Below, in pieces: positions 26,632 to 40,400 of a DNA stretch of 64,000 nucleotides. The stretch lies in contig VYZB01000170.1 in NCBI GenBank assembly GCA_013397455.1, positions 28,077-92,076 of the forward strand, read 5' to 3'. The number at the start of each line of letters is the position of its first letter. Within the stretch, counting starts at the first letter, position 1. Under the pieces are notes generated by a model that was not told the origin of the DNA, did no database searches, and saw only the letters and a list, made by a program, of their open reading frames with translations. This DNA comes from Crotophaga sulcirostris. Its lineage: Eukaryota; Chordata; Aves; Cuculiformes; Crotophagidae. The translations under genes were made by a program, and so were the position numbers.

Positions 26632-26897
26632 ACCAAGCTGTGTGGTGTGGTCGACACGCAGGAGGGAAGGAGTGCCATCCAGTGGGACCTAGGCAGACTT
26701 GAGAGGTGGGCCTGCGTGAACTTCATGAAGTTCAAGGCCAAGTGCAAGGTCCTGCACCTGGATTGGGGCAATCCCAAGCACAATTACAGGCTGGGCAGAG
26801 AATGGACTGGTTGCAGCCCTGAGGAGAAGGACTTGGAGGTGCTGGTGGATGAGAAGCTCAACGTGAGCCGGCAAAGTGTGCTCACAGCCCAGAAATA
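26632..26897 (+). mobile_element. CR1 LINE ORF2 fragment (end of reverse-transcriptase region)
   Basis: The translation contains RLERWACVNFMKFKAKCKVL and EEKDLEVLVDEKLNVSRQ, typical of the C-terminal part of the CR1 reverse-transcriptase ORF. About 83 codons are open. It lies immediately downstream of another CR1's 3' tail, so the order tail then ORF2 is the reverse of an intact element. It is a dead fragment. Confidence 0.9.
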
Positions 26898-29800
26898 GCC
26901 CTTTGCTCTTCTCCCTTAATGTATTACAGCTCACCATGGTGCAGGTTGGGTACTGAGTGCCTCGTGTGAGGACCAATCCTGGGTGCTTGGTGCAGCCATC
27001 GCAACGTTTAACATAACCTCTTTCACTGATTTGGGCACCGAGTGTTGGCAGGGGCAGTAGAATTAAGGTGCTTTATTTTAGTTATGACCTGTCTTCTACC
27101 AGACAATTAATGAAAAACATTCCCATCCATAGGAACAGAATACAGCCCAGCGCTGGTGGGATGCTGGGATCCCCAGCAGCCACCCAGGTAGCTTGATGTG
27201 ACTACTGCTGCTTTCTTGTAGCAAGGAATAGATTTCACAGGTTGCAAAGCATTCACTTCTTTTATTTTGTTTGTTTCTTTCCTAAACTGATCCAAGCAGA
27301 AAAAAAAAAATCTTCACAAGTTTTTGTAGCATTTTCACAGAGCTGAAAACGCAGAGATTTGCCAGCCATGGGAATTTTTTTGTTTGATCATTTCACTGCA
27401 ATTTTGACTTTTGACCTTCTGTGCTACATTTTGCTAAGATTAGTTTTAAAGTTTAGAAGAGAAATCATCTGTCAAGCTAGCAAAGTAAAACTGCTCATTT
27501 TGAGCGTGTCACAACTAAATAGATCAGTGTTAACTAGATGAGTCAAAATACTTGGTAACACGAGGTGCTTTCCAGAAAATGTTTGATTACAATCTTTCAC
27601 CATTTCCTAGTGAAAAACCTACATTTTGTTTTAAAAAAACTCATTTATAGTTGTGAACAACCAGCACTATGCCAGCAGGCTTGGATAACCCCATGGCTGC
27701 CCGCATCGGAGGATGCTGCAGCCCAGCTGGGCATGTGTGATGTGGGCTGGGAGCAAAGGTGAAGGATTCTGTGCCTGATCAGGCATCTCAGAGCCAAATA
27801 GCATTGCAGCTCTGATCATGAGGGTGATCCCAAACCTGCTGGGTTTGTGTGTGCTCAGCGAAAGGAGAGGTTTCTAGCTAGCCTGGAGCTGCTATCGCAA
27901 TCAGACACCCGTGCGTGAGCGGTGAGGTCTCCTAATTTTGCTTTGCCAACAATTAGTCTTTCTTAATAATTAATGCCACGGCTTTTTCTCTTTGCTCATC
28001 CAATTACCTCTAGTTATTGAAGTCACTTCTTGGCTTCAAAGCGGCAGCTTCTTCCCTCATGGTCCTTTTTTTTTTAATTATTTTCAACCAGGTTAGTAGG
28101 GGCTGTGATGCTCGGTGTGTGCCCCGGCTGCCACCACGATGCACATGGGGACCAGAGCAGGCACTGCTCACCAGGGAGGTGAGCACTCAGGAGAGCAGTA
28201 GTTTAGCAAATTTGAGAGGGGGGAAAAGGCTCTTTAGGCTTGTAAAACCCATTCTGCTGCTCTGTCCCTGCTGGAAATACCGTTCTGGTGTTGCTGTAAA
28301 TGCACCTCTTCATTTCTCCCAGGGGACCTGTGAGAGGGCACCAAACCAACTGCCCTGATGTTAAATCAGTCCACTCAGCAGAAAACATTTATGTCAGGAC
28401 GTAAGGCATCGTCAGGTGGTAGGTTCTGGCTTTGAAAAGCCTCTTCAAGGTTCATGTGCTGCAGCTGATTTCGGAAACTAAATCTAGACCTTGTGAAAAA
28501 GAGGAAATTATACAATTTCTCTGGTGTATATTTCTGTAAACGAGGTATGATTTCACAGCAAAGATGCATGCGGCAGCCACTGCGCATCTGGTGAAGACCA
28601 GGAGCTGCAGACATGGCCATGGACCGTGACAATTAGCAGCTGTGGTGTTCCATAGAATCATAGGCTGGTTTAGGTTGGAAGGGACCTTAAAGATCATCTA
28701 GTTCCAACCCCCCTGCCATGGGCAGGGACACCTCCCACTGGACCAGGGGGCTCAAAGCCTCATCCAGCCTGGCCTTGAACACCTCCAGGGATGGGACATC
28801 CATGACTTTTCCGGGCAACCCGTGCGAGTGCCTCCCCTCCCTCACAGGAAAACATTTTTACCAGGTCTCTGTGCAACATTTCCTTCTTTCCTTGGTTGGT
28901 TCAATTTGGGAGATGGGTTTCTGTAACAAACTTCCAGCTGGAGGAAGCAGGAGCGGGATGAATAGCCTCTTGCAGAATTTTTTTGCCTTACCTCCCTCCT
29001 GAGCGTCTGTGCCCACCATCTTTTTATGGCTTTAAAGAGTGGGAGAAGTTTTTCAGCAAGGCAAGTGCAAATGTAGAGGTGACCCGGGCAAGGCCAGCTA
29101 TTCTCACTGGTGCAACGTCTTGTTTCCCATCCGAACTGATGGAAAGTCTGAGTAACTGAGCTGCAATCTATTGTACCACCAGGTAACCATGTTCTGCTTT
29201 GATGGGGAAGAAGGATAGTCTGTGCCTTTGCTGTAACCACACGAGCTTTGTGCTTTTCACTGTTGAGGTATCCTGTGGATCAGCATCAGGACTGTTCGAT
29301 TGCCTTTGTAGTGGTCTGTGTCTTCCGTCATTGCTCCGAAAGCTGTTAACAGTCGTCAAGCAGCAAGGCTGGCTGGTTGAAGGTGCTGTGCTTTGGATCG
29401 GGTGCTGTGCTAATGGGAAGGAAAGATCTGCCCCACTTTGAACAGCAGAAATGCTTAAGTTGAGGTTTTCAGAACAGCTCAGCATCGAGCTTGTTCTGCT
29501 CCAGTATCATGTTAAAATGCTCCAGTGTCATGTCAGATGAACTGCATGTCCCTAATTTAGACTTTCTGGCTCTTAAATAAGCTAAACCGTGGCTAATTTT
29601 AGAAATATCACTGAAAAGCTGTTTTTCATCTCATTTCATGGGCAAGAATAGTAAAAGCGCAGAGCTCCAAACATGTGTTTAACTAAGCAGGAGCCAGCCC
29701 AGTGCCACTTTCAATGGGAAAACCACATAGCTCATGGCCCTGGCTGCAGGACAGAAATGTCTGTACCACACCAGTTTGTGCTGGGGACGGGGGTTACATT

Positions 29801-31312
29801 CCAGTATCCTGCTGGATGCAGTAAATCTACACCTGGTAAGCAGCAGGAATTAAGGTTTTCATTCATTCTTAAATGCAAACCTGTGTGCCTCTTGGTTTCT
29901 ATTTGCATGAGCAAACCTTTGTGGGAAAGACAGATGTAAAGCAGCATCTCTATCAGTCTGTTTTGCTTTCCACTTCATGGGTTTGTGTCTCAGCGCAGCA
30001 ATGCAAAATGTAGGACTTGCTCAGGGCTCTTGAACTGCTGTGCAAACATCTTGGAGCAGCAGGAAGAGGTCCAGGGCAGGTCCTCCAGAGCCATCGGCTC
30101 CACCTGCACCACTTCCACCAAAGCCAGCTGGCATTTTGTGCTCATTCTGTCTTAGCAAAATCATTACCTAAGTGAAAGGCACCAGTGAATCAAGTCCAGA
30201 GATCGTAAATGACTTGTCAGAAGTCATGCAGCAAATCATCTCTAGATGTCCTGGTGGGACACAAGAGGTCTGGCTAGTGATACGCAGCTCCTAGCCCCTG
30301 GAGTTGTGTCTTACCTGGTCTCATTTTCTCCCCATTTTGGGGTGTTCTCAGTCCTGTTTCTCTTTATGGATTTATCTGGGACAAATCCTAACATTCCACC
30401 ACCAAGGCGAAGTCAGTTGGGGTTTAAAGGCAACCATGGGCGAAACCGGGCATGTAGGGAGCAGCTTGAGATGCTCGAGGCGAGAAGGCTGGCGGTAGAC
30501 AGCAGCGTGTGCGTGTGTTTTCCTTACAGCTCTTTTGAACAGGTTCCCCTGTCTCTGCTCCAACACGCACAAGTACTCCCCGTAGTGTTCACAAAAAAAG
30601 CGCCTTTTACAAAGATCTTGGGCTCCGATGGCCTTGCTGTGCACAATGCACGACCAGGAGTAGCTGCAAGAGGAGACTGGATTTTTCTTGTTTGAATTTT
30701 ACTGGGTTTGTTGCATCCCCAGCACTGTCTCAGCTCCCTCTGGTCCTTCTCCCAGCTCTGGAGCTCGGACCGAGGGGGATTTCAGCGCAGGAGCTCACTG
30801 GTGACCACGTCACTGTTTCAAAGGCATTGCCCTCAGCATGGCTCTCCCTGCTTGAGAGCCCCAGTTAGGAAAGCCCAAGCGTGGCTTTCAGAGTGAACGT
30901 GCAGGATGCGAAAGTCCAGATCTGACCCTGTGGTAGCACAAGGCAGAACACAAGAGCAATGAACTGGGTAACATGCTCGTGGCATTCAGCCTGGAATAAA
31001 AGATACTGGAAATGAATGAAAAAATGTTCTTCTGACTTTTGAAAACTCCATGTTGATCTGAGCTGGTCTCCACCTATGCACGCAATCATTTCCCACTGTT
31101 GCCACTGCTAGGTTTATGGATTTTTCTTGCAGGATGCTGTTGTGCTTATTGTTAAGTAGGCAAGGGTATCTTCTGCCTTGCCCTTGAGAGGTACCGACAA
31201 CTTTTAGTAATTCCCAGCCTCACTTGCAATGGCAGGACTGCAAAGGGCACCAGCCCTGCTTGCTCACAATGCTCGGCGACTTCTGAGCCCTCTCCCTCCT
31301 TGTGTCTTGCAG
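26898..31312. other. Non-coding, intron ending at the first TCF7 exon seen
   Basis: Contains only the CR1 copy at 28652-28870. The last bases form the pyrimidine tract of the 31313 acceptor. Confidence 0.65.
28652..28870 (-). mobile_element. CR1 LINE 3' fragment (different subfamily)
   Basis: Antisense CR1 opening ATAGAATCATAGGCTGGTTT with the GATCATCTAGTTCCAACCCC block, which differs from the CCCACCCAG type of the other copies. The right part, after about 28810, is degenerate. Confidence 0.9.
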
Positions 31313-31445
31313 TCCAACAAAGTTCCCGTCGTGCAGCCGTCCCACGGCGTCCACCCGCTCACCCCGCTCATCCCTTACAGCAACGACCATTTCAGCCACG
31401 GCTCCCACTCGCCCCACCTGCCCGCGGACATCAACCAGAAACAAG
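31313..31445 (+). CDS. TCF7: TCF7 exon: start of context-dependent regulatory domain
   Basis: 133 nt, entered in phase 0 and leaving one base of a split codon. The acceptor is a pyrimidine tract ending TTGCAG and the donor is AAG|GTAATG. It encodes a segment beginning [20 protein letters not shown] and ending NQKQ. This is the LEF/TCF segment between the beta-catenin-binding domain and the HMG box, part of the region that contacts Groucho/TLE. The wording is closer to LEF1 and TCF7L1/L2 than to mammalian TCF7 as I recall it. It is the leftmost exon I can support. Any start codon lies further left or at an unrecognised alternative first exon. Confidence 0.95.
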
Positions 31446-34400
31446 GTAATGGCACAACTGGGGACCCGTGGGGTGAGGTGGGGATGGTGCCAGAGACCGC
31501 TGGGATCAAGGCTGTCACCTTCCTGTCCCAAATCCTTGGGAAAAGTCAAGAGCTTTGGTTAAATGGGGCACTGCTTAGCAGTAGGAGTTTATTTAGCATA
31601 TTGGCAACGCTTCGTAATCCTGGTCAAGAGGAGTTTGATATCAAAAGTGCCACCCCTGCTGATCAAGTGTGCTTAATTCTCTGTGCAAGCTGTCCTGTAG
31701 CTTGAGGCGAGACCGGAGCCTGCGAGATGATGTGTAAGAGTCAACCAGAAAATGGAAAGTAATCTTTCCTTTGACTCATACCCAAACTGTTGTCAGGTTG
31801 TCATTTTGAGAAAATAAATGCTTGAAACAGGAAATATTTTGACTAAATAGGATCGGTGTCTGATAGCTAACTGGATTGTTATGTGTGTGTGTCCGTAGCC
31901 ACACGCTGTGTGATTGTCACATGGTTTGGCTCTCTGGGTTCCTGTGTGGGTCCAGGATACAGCAATTAGCTCGTGAGGCTACGGAGGAAAGTACAGTAGG
32001 TAGAGGTTAACCATGAACTCTGAAATATATGTATGTGCACAGGAGTTCACCCCAGCCCGTCACTTTTTGTGGGTTACGAGCAAGCTGAGTGTAAAATCAA
32101 GCTTTTCTCAGCCTTAAGCTAGTGCAGCAGAGTCTTTCAACATCTGTTCAGATTACCCAGGCTTTTGCACAGATGTGGTCTTGATTTCACGTGGAAGTGA
32201 AGCAAATTGACAGTTTGATGTCAAAATACATTCATGAAAGGACTCGGGGTTCATCACAGCCCAGGAATCAGTGCAAAAATGGAGGCACAAAACCAGCTGT
32301 TTGATCTGGGCAAAGGCCTCCACCCAAGAGAAATCCAAACTTTCCCAGAGACATCAGCTTCACTTCTAAAGGATGGGGTATTGAGGTTGCCCTTGGGCAC
32401 GCTGAATTATCCCTGGTCTGAACCTGGAGGCCACATTCTGGACTCATCTGGGGTGCTGATGGGGAGGATTTAAGTCTGGTGTAAGAGACTCCCAGGCACA
32501 TCCTGGTTTTCTTCCAGCCAGCACATTGCTTCTCAGCCACCAGAGCATAATACACTCAGCAGAAAAATATGAAGAGTTAACAAAATAAACCTATTAAAAG
32601 CTCAGCTAATGGCAGATTTCCGAATCTCAAGAGGAAACGTGCAGATTTCTGAGTCTCCTGAGGAGATGGCCTGACACACCTTCCCTCACGCTGCCTTTGC
32701 AGATGCCACGCAGACCACAAAAGCCCCTCACTGTGAGCCACCTCCAGGGACTCAGTTAGCCTGGAAAGCCTTAAGCACTACATGAGCAGCTCACCCAAGG
32801 GATGAGCTGGTCCAGCCCTCTGTGGAAGCTCTGATTGGCACTGGAATAGTCCCTTAAGCATTCAGCTGCGCTGTGGGTCAGGGATTCTGGGAAGCTGCCC
32901 TCTGCCTGTGGACACCCCTGCACCCTCAGTGAAGGCACTTTCCAGGCTCCCCTTTCCCATTTAGCCTGCAATTATACATCAGAGGCAGGAGGGGGTCTGT
33001 CCATCCCAGAGAACCCCCAGGTTCTCTTTGTGGAGAGGTTCAGACCATCATCCTCAGCTGGGACCTGCCTCGGTGGTGCAGCTGCGATCAGCTTTGCCTG
33101 CCCCATCCCTGTGCTGCTGGAGTGGGGGTTTCCTTCCCCATTCATTCTGGATGTGTCCTGTCTCTATTTTCATGGCTGAAATATCTCCCATTATCACCTG
33201 GTGTAAGCACTTGAGAGTCACCATCGTACTCATTCTCACAGCATCTCTTTAAAGTGTTTCACAGTAGCCCAAGGTCATGCAGACAAGGAAATACAAGCAG
33301 GATCTTCTGAGTCAGCAGCTGGTGCCCAACCACTGGGCCAGCGAGAATAACCTGTGCTCGGGCTTACACAACCTGTATTGTTGGAGGTCCAAATCTCAGG
33401 AAATCCTGGCAGCTGCCTAACGTGGATGCTGCTTTTGTTTGACCTTCAGTGGGCTGTTGCTTCCCACTTGAGCACAGCTGTAGGTAAATCTCATGCTACA
33501 TTGCATATTCCTTTCAGTTTGGTTATATATTTATTTTAGCTAACTTTTAAATAAGATGTTTGGAATCTGATGGTGTCATTTCTGATTAATAATTAAGCAT
33601 TAATACACCTGGAGAATAATCCGGACTTCTGAGTTTGCTTGTGACTGATCAGCAGTTCAGTAAATGTATTTATTGCCCAGGACAGCTGCTGAACAACCTC
33701 TGTACAGGATTTTTGTCCGAGGCTCATTAGCAGACAGTGCAGAGCTGGTGCTTTACTGTGCAAAGTCCTGCAGGCTTACCTGGGTGCAGAGGTGATGCAA
33801 CCAGTACCCATCTCTCCTGGGGACCTGGCTCCACGATGCACAAAGCTGTGGCAGAGCTCAGCCCCAGCTCCCCTCCAGTTTTCAGTCTCAGGGTCAGTCA
33901 GAGGCTGCTTTTGCCACAATTGTCTGAGTCCCACCCACAGCTCCGGGCTCCGCGGGCTGGTTTGAGTCTGGATAAAAATGGAGAGATGCTGTGGTTGTCT
34001 CCTCTGGCCATGCTGCCTGTGCCAGCAGCTTTTCATTGCAGGGATTCCCCGTGTGAAGGGTGAATTCCCACCTGGCACCGTACCCATCTCCACCATTCCT
34101 TGGCACCCACAGAGCCCACAGAACAGTTGCTTTGAAAAGGGACTCAAATCGATTAAAGTTGAGATAGCAGTGATGCCTGCTGGAGCATCCCCACTGGCTG
34201 CTCCTGGAGGGTCTCAAGGGTCACTGATGGGAAGGGAATGTAGGAACAGCTTTGGCCATCAGTTTTGCACCTGAACAGGCTCTCTCTGGGCAGACGAATG
34301 TCCAGAGTCCATCAAACCCTTACCAAAGCAAGTTGCTGCCTGACAGCAGGGTGGCACAGAGCAGGGATGATGCTTGTGCAGGAGCAGGCTGCCTTCCCCA

Positions 34401-37400
34401 CCCCATTACACGAGTGTTTGTGATTCTGGACAACATGGACAACCCACCACATCTCCACAGAATCAACCACAGCAAGAAAACTGGCAAGTAAAATATCCTG
34501 CCACTTGCAGACAGCTATTTCAGATATCCCCTGCTGCCCACAAGTGCCCATAGATGGAGCAGCCAGGGGGTTGGGAGCAGCCTGGGTCACCTGGGGAGCA
34601 CAGGGCCGGGTCCAACTCACCTCCTTCTCCCTTCTCCCAGGAGTGCATCGTCCTTCCCAGACCTCAGACATCCCGGGGTTCTACCCTCTCCCTCCCAGTG
34701 GAGTCGGACAGATCACGCCGTCGATGGGATGGTGAGTGTGGAGTGCTTGGCCCCACGGGGCCTCCTCGCTCGGCCGCTCCGTACCTGCGATGGTTTGTTG
34801 AGCAAACCACGTGCAGGTGTTCTCCGTACCCTCCACGGCGCTTTCCCCCAGCGTCACCGCTCCAGCGTGCTGTGTGCTGGAGAGGAGGATTTAGCCCTGG
34901 CTTAGAAACGAGGAGCAGATTCGCGGAGAGACTCATGCTCCAGCTTTGCGATGGCTGGGGCAAACCTGGAGCAGGGTTACAAACGTGGAGCAGGGTTACA
35001 AACCAGTTCAAAACCACCTCCTGTCTTAAATCCAGCTGCCTGTGCGGATTAGGAAACCTGGGGAGAGCTTCCTGCCCACCCCTCAGAAGCCTCTCTTTTT
35101 GAGTAGGAGGTAATTTTCTCCCTCGCTCAGGTTTTCGGCACCAACAGTGCTTTCCCTGAGCGCAGTGGTGTGGTGTGGTCTAGTGGGATGCTCCATCCGC
35201 CAGGCCATGGTGCCCCTTGGGGTCTGACACAGAGTTAAAATACACCATGGCAGAGACCTGCCCTGGTGAGTGACCCTGGTACCCACAGCCTGGCCACGGC
35301 ACAGCTGGCTCGGCAGCACCCACTGACAGGCAGAGAGACACCCTGAGCTGGAGCACTCCTGAAACGTCCTTCCTGCATGAGCCAGCCCCAAGGAGCATCC
35401 TGCACAGCACAGCCTTTTGGGAAACCTGCCCCAGGGCCACAGGTTAGAAACACACCCGTGTGTGCTCCATGGGCATTGCCCCTGGCTTTTGTCACCGAGG
35501 GAGCAGGTCTGGCAGGTGGTGCTGTGTGGGCATCAGCACCCTTCTGGTTGACTTTCAATCCTGATCAGTGACACAGGGGCCTTGCAGAGGCTTGTGGGGA
35601 GGCTGGTAGCTGCATGGGGGGGCCAGGAGATGAGGAGAGTGCGGAGAGGGCACTTGTAGAGGCAGGTGGCCTGATCCTGCCTAGTGCTGGCTGATAAAAC
35701 CCCAGTGGAGACCACCAGGTGGAGGAACGTATTGCAGAATGGGAGAGGCGAAGCGTATTAAAACACAGAGTAAAATGTTAGATTTTTTGTTTTCTTTTGT
35801 TTATGAATTTCATGTTCCAGATATTTAACCACAAGGAAATAGAAGCTGAGGCCTTTGATACTGAGTTGGGTTTCAAAGAGATTACATTTTGCCTTCTGTG
35901 CTAAATCTGCTACTCGGGTGATGATTTAACTCCTCATAGGATGTGATTCATCCTCAGGAAAAACAAGTACCGGGCTGACTGTGCTATGACATGAAAAAAA
36001 ATAGTTGGGGGGGATGAGAAAGGAACCTGTTTGCCAAATGCCAGGTCCACTTTTGGAGTGGGATGCTGTTCAGGGCAGCCTTGGGCACATGGAGGGCGAA
36101 AAGTCTGGTTTGCATGAGGTTTTGTTGTTTGGTTGGTGGCAAAGGGCGTTTGCACTGCTGAGAGCTGCTCCAGCATCTGTAGGGTTTGGCATCCTGGAGG
36201 AACCTAATCAGCCGTGTTCATTAGTGACAAACAGAGCAGACAGGTAAAGTGACCACCAGCCCGATGGAGTGGAGAGCAGCACCTCAGAGGGCGTGTGGCT
36301 AAGAGGGCTTCTGCTCATCCATTTGCCTGCCAGAAACTTGTGGAAAGAGCCCCAAAACTTCTCCGAAAGTGCCCAGTCCTCAACCAAAGCTCAGCACATT
36401 GGTGAGGGTGGCCTGGTGCAGGAGGCAGTGGGCAGCAGGGGCTGCAGGCCAGGGATGCTAGGGGTGCTCACGGCGGTGCTGCCGAGCTAGGGTGCCCACG
36501 TGTGGGAAGCAGCTTTTCCTCTGCCAGCTGCTGGGCAGGAGCTGGGCAGAAACGGGCTTTGTTCTCACCGAGTGCTTCGAGAGGAGGAGCTGCAGCCTCT
36601 CTGTAATTAGCTGGGATGCCAGTTGGAGAAGAACCTCCAAGAGTCCAGTCGAGTGAGTTTTGCCCGCGGGAGCCTGGCAGCAGACACCAGCCAGGAGCCT
36701 GCGAACCGTGTTGCTCCCCCGCTCCCGGGGCCGTGACAGCCCCTCCTGGGCCATCCCATGCCTTTTTCCCAAGCCACCCTTCCATCACTGTAATCTTTCA
36801 TTCCCAGCCATCAGGGACTGATTCTGCAGTTGCATTAGTTTGCACGTCAGACTCAGTTTGGATGAAGCCAGGAGTGCCCAAGCCCTTTCCTATGCCAATA
36901 TCTCAGCCCCTGCAGTAACGCCTGTCGCTTCTGGATGAGCTCCGAGTGTTTTCTTGGCCCTGGGGCAGCTGTGTTCGACTTCAAAGGTTGTTTCGATAGC
37001 ACTTGGTAGTTTGTTGGTGTGTTTATACCCACTGACATCTAAGGGGTGGGAGAGGGCTTCTGCCTGGCAGGGTGTAAACAGAGCCCTGCTGCCTCGCCTG
37101 CCTTTCCTACAGACAGATCCTGCAGATTTCGGTCAAGCTGAGACACAACAGCTCCCTGGGCAGCAGAAAGAGAAACCTTCCTCCCCTGCCCAGCTCAAGG
37201 GTGCTGTCGTTATTCCTCTTCAGGGCAGAAACTGTCTTTAGCCCTAAAAAATCCCTGGCATCCACGAGTGCCTTTGCAGGGCACTGCACTTAATGAGAAA
37301 GGGCACTTTTTGTGCTTATTAGAGCTGGAAATAGCTGGTGATGGTCTTAGGCACAGCTCTGTGCAGCCTGGCTGGAGGAGCACAAGCATCTGCATGGGTT

Positions 37401-40400
37401 TAAGCACCCCAGCACATCCTCCTCAGGCATCTTGGTTTCCACGTGCAGTTTTAGGCTGGGAGCATCTCTTGGCAGGTTTGCAGAACAAGCTGAGGTGTTT
37501 CTGAGCCGTATCCATATGAAAACAGTGGGGGTTTCCCTTGCTGGGAGCAACAAGGAACTTCCTGCATAGTTGTTTTACTCTCTCCAGAAAAATTTCCAGC
37601 TCCAGGTCTGGTACATGCCCAGTCCCGGTATGAAACAGCTTTCAAAAGAGGGGTAGGATTGAGCTTTTGGCTTGGTTAAAGATGCTGAGCGTCCTTTCAG
37701 GGATGCACTGGGGAAAAGAGTTGTTCTGAAGTGTGTACAAGGGCAGAGTAGGTGCTTTCTCTCTGAACACTGAGAGGTTCCCATGCTTGGGCATCCTCCC
37801 AGTGCACCCTGCGACTGCGCAGCCTCTTGTGCACTGCACAGAGAGAAACTCTGACCAGGCTTTAGTTTTTTGGTCTAGTTTTTGGTTTACTTTTGTGCTC
37901 TTTTAAGCAACACCACCTGTGCAATAGCATCTTCTAATTTTTCAACACACCTCCACGTTTTACATTCTAACAGGATCAACTCAAAGCTGCAGTGTTACTC
38001 AGCACCAGGGGTGGAGGGGAGGGTCAGAGTTGGATCCAGCCTTTGCAGGGAGACCCAGCTTCCCCCAAAATAGAGTCCAAGTCCCGCGTTGCCCCTTGAG
38101 CCCAGGGGACACCCTGAGCATCCCACCAGGCAGAGCTCCTGTGAGTCCCCTTAGCAAAGAGTGTCTTTAGGAAACGCCACGTAGCGGTGGATACTTTATA
38201 GACTCTTTCTTCCCGATCCCAGGCAGAGCCAGTCTGTCTATCCGCTCCCGTCATGTGGATTTAGACAGCCGTATTCGTCAGCGCTTTCTGCTGGGGCTTC
38301 TTTCTCCAGGTGAGTACGAGCTGTGTGAGACAGGGCAGCAGCTCAGCTGGTCTCACCGCTTGCAGTGTGTGCAGTAGGAGCTTGCAGCAGACCACGGCCA
38401 CCCAGGGACGGCCACGCACCTTCCCCAGGGCAGCTGTGAGAAGGGAAGGAGCCTTTAGGCAGTGCCTGGTCCAAAGAGCAGTCAGAGGAATATTGAGCAT
38501 CCTGGGAAGATGCATAAGGATTCAGTTTTAATCAGTAGAAGTCGAAACAAAGCCAGAAACCTCTGCCTTCAGCCTAGCCTTGGGAAAAGGGGGTGAAATC
38601 CGCTGCTCAGGATTTTGCTCCTTGTCACTAACCCTAATCCTGAATATATCCCTGCCACCACCACCGCTGAGTTTTGCTCTGCAGAGAGTGATCCTTTTTA
38701 CGTGGTCTCAGCCTTAAAAGCAGGACAGACAGCGGGCAGCAATTTGCTGTCCTCCCTGAGATGTAAGCAGAGCTCCTGCCTCCCCCATCCCATCATCAGG
38801 CAGCCCCTGCGCAAGGGAGGGGTTCGGCAGGAGTTGGCCACATCACTGCCCTCCTGCTTCCTCCAGTGAGGACTTGGCCCTGTGGCACAACCAACCTTAA
38901 ATATGCAGCAAGTTGAGCCCCACGGCACAGCCCTGGACAATTTGTGCTGCAAGCTTATGGTCAGCCAGGACCAAATGTTGCCCACTGTAAATATACCCAG
39001 ACCCCAGTGATGTCCTGGTGAGCAAAATACATCCCCTGTGGATGGAAATCACAGCCCCTCTGGGTGTGCTGGTGGGCAAAGCCCCCCCAGTGCTCCAGCG
39101 AGGGCAGCAGCACCACGGGACTGCCTGTGTGTGCTCTGTGTGCTCTGCACCAGCTTTTGCTTCTGCTTCGTGTTGTCCTGAAGAGCTGTTAGTGGAGGAT
39201 TCCTGCAGGAAAACCATGCAAACCCTTATCCATGCAAACCCTTATCCATGCAAAAAGCCTCAATCCATGCCAACCCTTATCCCTGCAGCAGAGGCAAGGG
39301 AGTGCTGCCAGCCCTCCTCACTCTCCAAGGCATCGCTCTGCCCAACCTCGAAGGTGAAGGCCAGAGAGGAGCTCACAGTTCCCTGCAGAGACCCAGCAGC
39401 CTCCCTGAGCCCAGTGCAGGAGCTCCTGCTCGCAGGATGTTGGGGTGGATTTTGCAGCGCTGCTGCAGCCGAGAAAATACACCTGGTCAGATAAGGATCA
39501 GCCTGTGCTGGTGGATTAAATTAAACAGCTTTTCTTTTCGTGCCAGCATATCTAATGAACTGTTCATCTCCCATGGGCAATTCTGCCATCTCAAGGTGCA
39601 GTCATAAAGTGGCAAGCTTGGCAAAGCCAACTGCGCTGGCTTTACCCTCTAAAACTCTGGAGAGAGCTAATGAGGCTTGAAAGCTCGCAAGACCTCTCGT
39701 GATCTCAGTCCCGTGTTGGTGGAGAACATTGCTTAGGCAAGGTGCACCTCCTACAGTTGCCGTTTGGTTCATGTTTAGGCTTATGCTGTTTCTGTTAAAA
39801 GAAAGGTGCGGGGTGGTCCTAATCTCTCCCATCCAAACCCTGGGTTGAGTTTGTTGTTCCTTTCTGCAGTGCTAATAAGATATTGTAACAACAGAGACCT
39901 GAGTAGCTGAAACCACCGGTTGAAAGCGCCCTTGATCTCGGGCAGGCTGGTTCCCACTGCAGGCTGGTTTCCTCACAGCAGCACCCGGACCCTTTCTGTC
40001 TGCGTGGCGGGGTCACCCAGGGGTGGTGGGCACTGCCTGCCCCACACCAGCCTGGCAGCACCTGCAGGTTTGCTTTCCGTGTCCTCCGCTTACCGTCTGC
40101 TTCTGCCACGTCAGAGCAGCCCTGCAAGAGCCGCGCCGCCCCGGCTGCCCCGGCATCCCGAGCCTCCCCGGCGCGGCTCATCCGCTCTCCGTTGCAGGTT
40201 CACCCACCCGCTGATGCTGGGCTCTGGCATGCACACCACGGGCATCCCGCACCCTGCCATCGTGCCCCACTCCGGCAAGCAAGAGATGGAGCACTATGAC
40301 CGAAACATGTAAGTTGGGAGTATGGGCTAACCCCAAGGGTTGGTGCCTTCATGTCCATTTCATTTTATTTAATGCTTGCACGGGGCGGGCAGGGTGGATG

